A stretch of DNA of 10,101 bases from Euperipatoides rowelli (taxonomy: Eukaryota > Onychophora > Udeonychophora > Euonychophora > Peripatopsidae). The stretch is taken from the NCBI GenBank assembly GCA_003024985.2, contig PXIH01S0029205.1; one strand, 5' to 3'. Both the position numbers and the translations under genes were made by a program. A model generated the notes under the pieces. That model was not told the origin of the DNA, ran no database searches, and saw only the letters and a list, made by a program, of their open reading frames with translations. Within the stretch, counting starts at the first letter, position 1. Every line of letters starts with the position of its first letter. Positions 7,517 to 10,101 of this stretch are shown piece by piece.

Positions 7517-7534
7517 GTTGTATGCAGCCATGTT

Positions 7535-8808
7535 GTAATTAGTAATAGTGATTTGGCAAAGTCTATCATACACAGTTCTAAGGTCAGCACTAGTAAGTTC
7601 TAATATTAGGCAGAGTAATAATAGTCTTTCTAGCCTAATCTTTCTCTAGGCTGTCATTAGTAACAGTTGACAGCAATAAGAACACATTTCTCTATATTCT
7701 CTCTCACTCCTGTTTTATTACACAAAGGTCATATGATAATGGTAAAATATATATAATAGGCTAAAATAGCTTATAGTCAGAAAATCAGAAATACATTATA
7801 GAATATTATATTAGATTATACTATACAGTATGTGGAATTGTCTGTGGAGAAAACTCCTCCTAATGTAATACTTCTAGTTTAGCTTAGCTAGAACTCTGGT
7901 AGCCTCTACTGTGTATAGCTTGTGATAAGGCACAATTGTATTCCATATTAGGGATACAATTATGACCTTATTACAGTGGGTTGAAACACTTAAAAGCGAC
8001 AATTTTTTATTTGTTAATTTTTATTGCAAATGATAATAGATCGAACTAATTACTAATATAAATTAATATATAAAGTATATTAAACATAAGAAAAATTTAA
8101 CAAACTACATCATCATCATCATGATATTTTGATTGGATGGCTGTATCAAACTTTTGTTTGCTAGTGATGCTCTGCTAAGTTTTCAAGCTAAAGAGTGAAT
8201 AGTTAGGATATTTTTTTTAATGTTTAAATGAAATCAAATTTAAACTGAAATTAAGAATGGAAATATAAAGTTGGAACACTCTAAAATTGTTGTATCATTA
8301 CACATGTTGGATTCGTGTCATTTTGTTTTTCAAAGACAATTAAGCCATAGGCTAAATAAAAAAAAAAAAAAATAGGCTATCTACTTGATTTATTAATTTA
8401 CGTATAAATATAACTTCAAGTATAAGTATTCTATTTTTAAAATCTTGGTTATATCCATATAAATTTACAGTATCAACATATTTTCCCCATTTATCAAAAA
8501 TGTTATATCAAATATACCTTATCACTGTATAGCAGTTGTATATTTTGACGAATTCCATTTCTCTTTTTTGCTGTTATAACTCCCTCTCTACCCAAAATGG
8601 ATGGTCCATAATATATGTGATACCGTACTTAATAACTTAAAATGGAGGAACTTAGATTTATATTTTTCAAGACGAGATTCCTGTGTACACATAATTTCTA
8701 TCTAATTCTGAATAAAATAATATGATAAATTATGTGCCTTTAATTTACTATTTATAGGCTACCCTTTATATTAAGTGATATCATTGACACATACATAAAA
8801 AAAAATAT
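7535..8808. other. Non-coding stretch; hairpin inside, otherwise nothing recognised
   Basis: This is AT-rich DNA with no supported gene on either strand. It contains the hairpin at 7921-7975, a (CAT)5 tract at 8108-8122 and an A run near 8358-8372. A 13-bp word GGTAGCCTCTACT at 7898-7910 also occurs at 7420-7432, inside the GC-rich unit. This hints that part of the stretch may derive from the same repeat family. Confidence 0.3.
7921..7975. repeat. Near-perfect hairpin, 22-nt arms
   Basis: Bases 7921-7941 pair with 7954-7975, leaving a 12-nt loop. The arms agree at 19 of 22 aligned positions (two substitutions, one single-base gap), including the perfect blocks ATAAGG/CCTTAT and AATTGTAT/ATACAATT. 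Pairing does not extend outward. The stem is shorter than usual for a microRNA precursor, so a palindromic repeat relic is as likely. Confidence 0.5.
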
Positions 8809-8814
8809 TTGTAC

Positions 8815-8980
8815 AGCTCGGGTGGTCCAGCGGTTAGGCTGCTGCTGCCGGAGCTAGTGCATATAAGGGGGTTGAGGGTTCGAATCCCGGACAGCCCCGG
8901 TGTGGAAAGCAATAAATTTTCTTTCCATGTTATTACACACCGGGGATTTTTTCTGTTCTTATTACTTGCAGATTAAACTA
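8815..8980 (+). repeat. tRNA-derived SINE-like unit with 3' hairpin
   Basis: The left part is tRNA-like. TGGTCCAGCGG (8823-8833) fits the Pol III A box and GGTTCGAATCC (8877-8887) is a perfect B box, 43 bp apart as in a tRNA. The T-stem is poor, and a cloverleaf acceptor is not convincing. Instead, GGGTGGTCC (8820-8828) pairs with GGACAGCCC (8889-8897) at 8 of 9 positions, counting one G-T pair. Directly after comes a strong hairpin (8895-8945). TTGTAC at 8809-8814 recurs at 8981-8986 and may be a short target duplication that would set the limits given here. The internal Pol III promoter could drive transcription of the unit. Confidence 0.5.
8895..8945 (+). other. Stem-loop with 15-bp stem following the tRNA-like head
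   Basis: CCCCGGTGTG (8895-8904) is exactly complementary to CACACCGGGG (8936-8945). The helix continues with GAAAG (8905-8909) against CTTTC (8921-8925) after a 10-nt one-sided bulge. The apical loop is 11 nt. G+C content of the outer stem is far above the local background. The helix overlaps the last three bases of the tRNA-like pairing at 8895-8897, so the two folds would compete or stack. Confidence 0.65.
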
Positions 8981-8986
8981 TTGTAC

Positions 8987-10060
8987 GATTAAAATTGGAT
9001 TTATGGCAGTAACATAAAGGAAGCTGGATATGGACGATTCCATTGGACTCCCTGATTCTGAAGAATAGCGAAGAAATGCAGCATTGTACGTAGAAGAAAT
9101 GAAGCCTGTAAATTATGGAGAATGACAGTAGACAACCCCCCCCCCTCAAAAAAATCTTAATTTTAAAGCTCCCTACAGTGATAAAATAAGTAGGCTAATC
9201 TAAACTGACCAACTTTAAATGAAATTAGCAAAACATTTAAATGTTTTTTAAACTTTTTTTTTTATTTTTTTATTATAGCCTTTTGTAGGCTCTAAATATT
9301 TTTTTATTACATTCACACTTACAGTATGTTCTAAAAGGAAATTTTGGTTAGAAGCTCTGACTCTACTGGAAATTTCCATTACAAGCTATTTATACAAAGC
9401 CTACAGTTTTTAGAGGGGAAAAAAGTCCAGTTTACATTGAATGGGCTGTGAGCCATCACAATTTAGTCTCTGCGGGCCATTGATATAAAGCTATGTTGAG
9501 TAAAAATAAAGGAAACCATCGTTAATTAAAAAGGGAGATAGAAAAGTTTTTTTTTAAAAAAATCTGAAAGTGGTTCAAAGTTTGACTGTAAAATTAAAAA
9601 TTTATAACATATTTAAATGGGAAGAATTGATCCCAGGATCAACTCTCACCACTTTGATTAGCCTAAATCAAATCTGCCCAATTGTTCTACATTACAAAAA
9701 AGAATACAGTATTTTAATTATTAAAAAATTCAGTCTATTTTCTAAATGCTATGATAAAATTATTTTAGAATAGCCTATACATTATAACAAACCAAGCCCC
9801 CCAAGGGATCTCAGGTCTGCTACAGAATGTGTAATAATACACAGTGGAGAGGATAATAATGGTAAAACCGTTGGTATAATTTGCTGCTTCCTTGTAATGG
9901 TTTGCTGTGGGAGACTAAAAGGAGCTGGAGCAAATATGGACGCAAACAATCTAGCCAGATTGCTGCGATACTGCTATCTGGTATAAAATGAGCAGGAAAC
10001 AATTTACGGTAAATAATACTTCTCTTTTTAATTTGAGTAAATAAATATGCTACACTGATA
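8987..10060. other. Non-coding stretch without recognised features
   Basis: No coding region with family signatures was seen on either strand. The stretch holds a 10-C run (9136-9145), poly-T runs near 9243-9272 and a TTGATCC/GGATCAA short palindrome near 9627-9642. Upstream RBM28-like exons were sought here and not found. Confidence 0.3.
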
Positions 10061-10097
10061 AGTATTACCAGCTAGTTAACTGACTAGCTGGCATACT
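10061..10097. repeat. Hairpin at the right window edge
   Basis: Bases 10061-10076 (AGTATTACCAGCTAGT) pair with 10083-10097 (ACTAGCTGGCATACT). There is a perfect 9-bp inner stem, CCAGCTAGT/ACTAGCTGG, and a 5-bp outer stem, AGTAT/ATACT, separated by a small asymmetric bulge. The loop is 6 nt. It may be the palindromic end of an element that continues past the window. Confidence 0.5.
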
Positions 10098-10101
10098 AGA
10101 A

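Noticed and set aside
8815-8897. Functional tRNA gene
   Set aside because: Boxes are good, but the T-stem has two mismatches and the acceptor stem does not fit the box positions.
9570-10002. Short open frames on both strands near the right end
   Set aside because: No motifs, and lengths expected by chance.

Overview
The window is AT-rich (GC roughly 30 percent) animal-type nuclear DNA. It has long non-coding stretches, homopolymer runs, two unresolved bases (N at 3859 and 6617), consensus spliceosomal junctions and decayed transposable elements of several classes. There is no sign of bacterial gene organisation. The species cannot be named. A strong enrichment of the word TAGGCTA/TAGCCTA and the element mix suggest an invertebrate metazoan, but that is inference.

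The only host gene I can support lies on the minus strand. Two coding exons, 5561-5694 and then 852-967, join in a compatible phase across an intron of about 4.6 kb. They encode the last part of one RRM, a lysine-rich linker, and the first strand (RNP2) of a second RRM. The best match by recognition is RBM28/Nop4, a nucleolar RNA-binding protein of ribosome biogenesis. Exons for the start of RRM1 and the rest of RRM2 were not found here.

The intron (968-5560) holds transposon debris: a tRNA-like SINE candidate with a poly-A run (about 1372-1721); a broken non-LTR retrotransposon ORF1 with two zinc knuckles (2556-3644); a compact solo-LTR candidate with 5-bp target duplications (3747-3897); an unrecognised decayed coding stretch (3910-4183); and a frameshifted fragment like the C-terminus of L1/Tx1 ORF2 (4224-4510).

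Upstream of the RBM28 exons relative to transcription (above 5694) are a perfect 15-bp inverted repeat forming a hairpin (5808-5864), a hAT-like non-autonomous element (6442-6933), a GC-rich unit bounded by 17-bp inverted repeats (7004-7516), a hairpin (7921-7975), a tRNA-derived SINE-like unit followed by a 15-bp GC-containing hairpin (8815-8980), and a hairpin at the right edge (10061-10097). The left edge carries a diverged direct duplication (1-282) and a cluster of TATTTACCC words (283-357).

I see no defence system, gene cluster or other clearly new system. The most unusual items are the tRNA-like/hairpin composite, the TAGGCTA enrichment, and the layering of insertions inside one intron.
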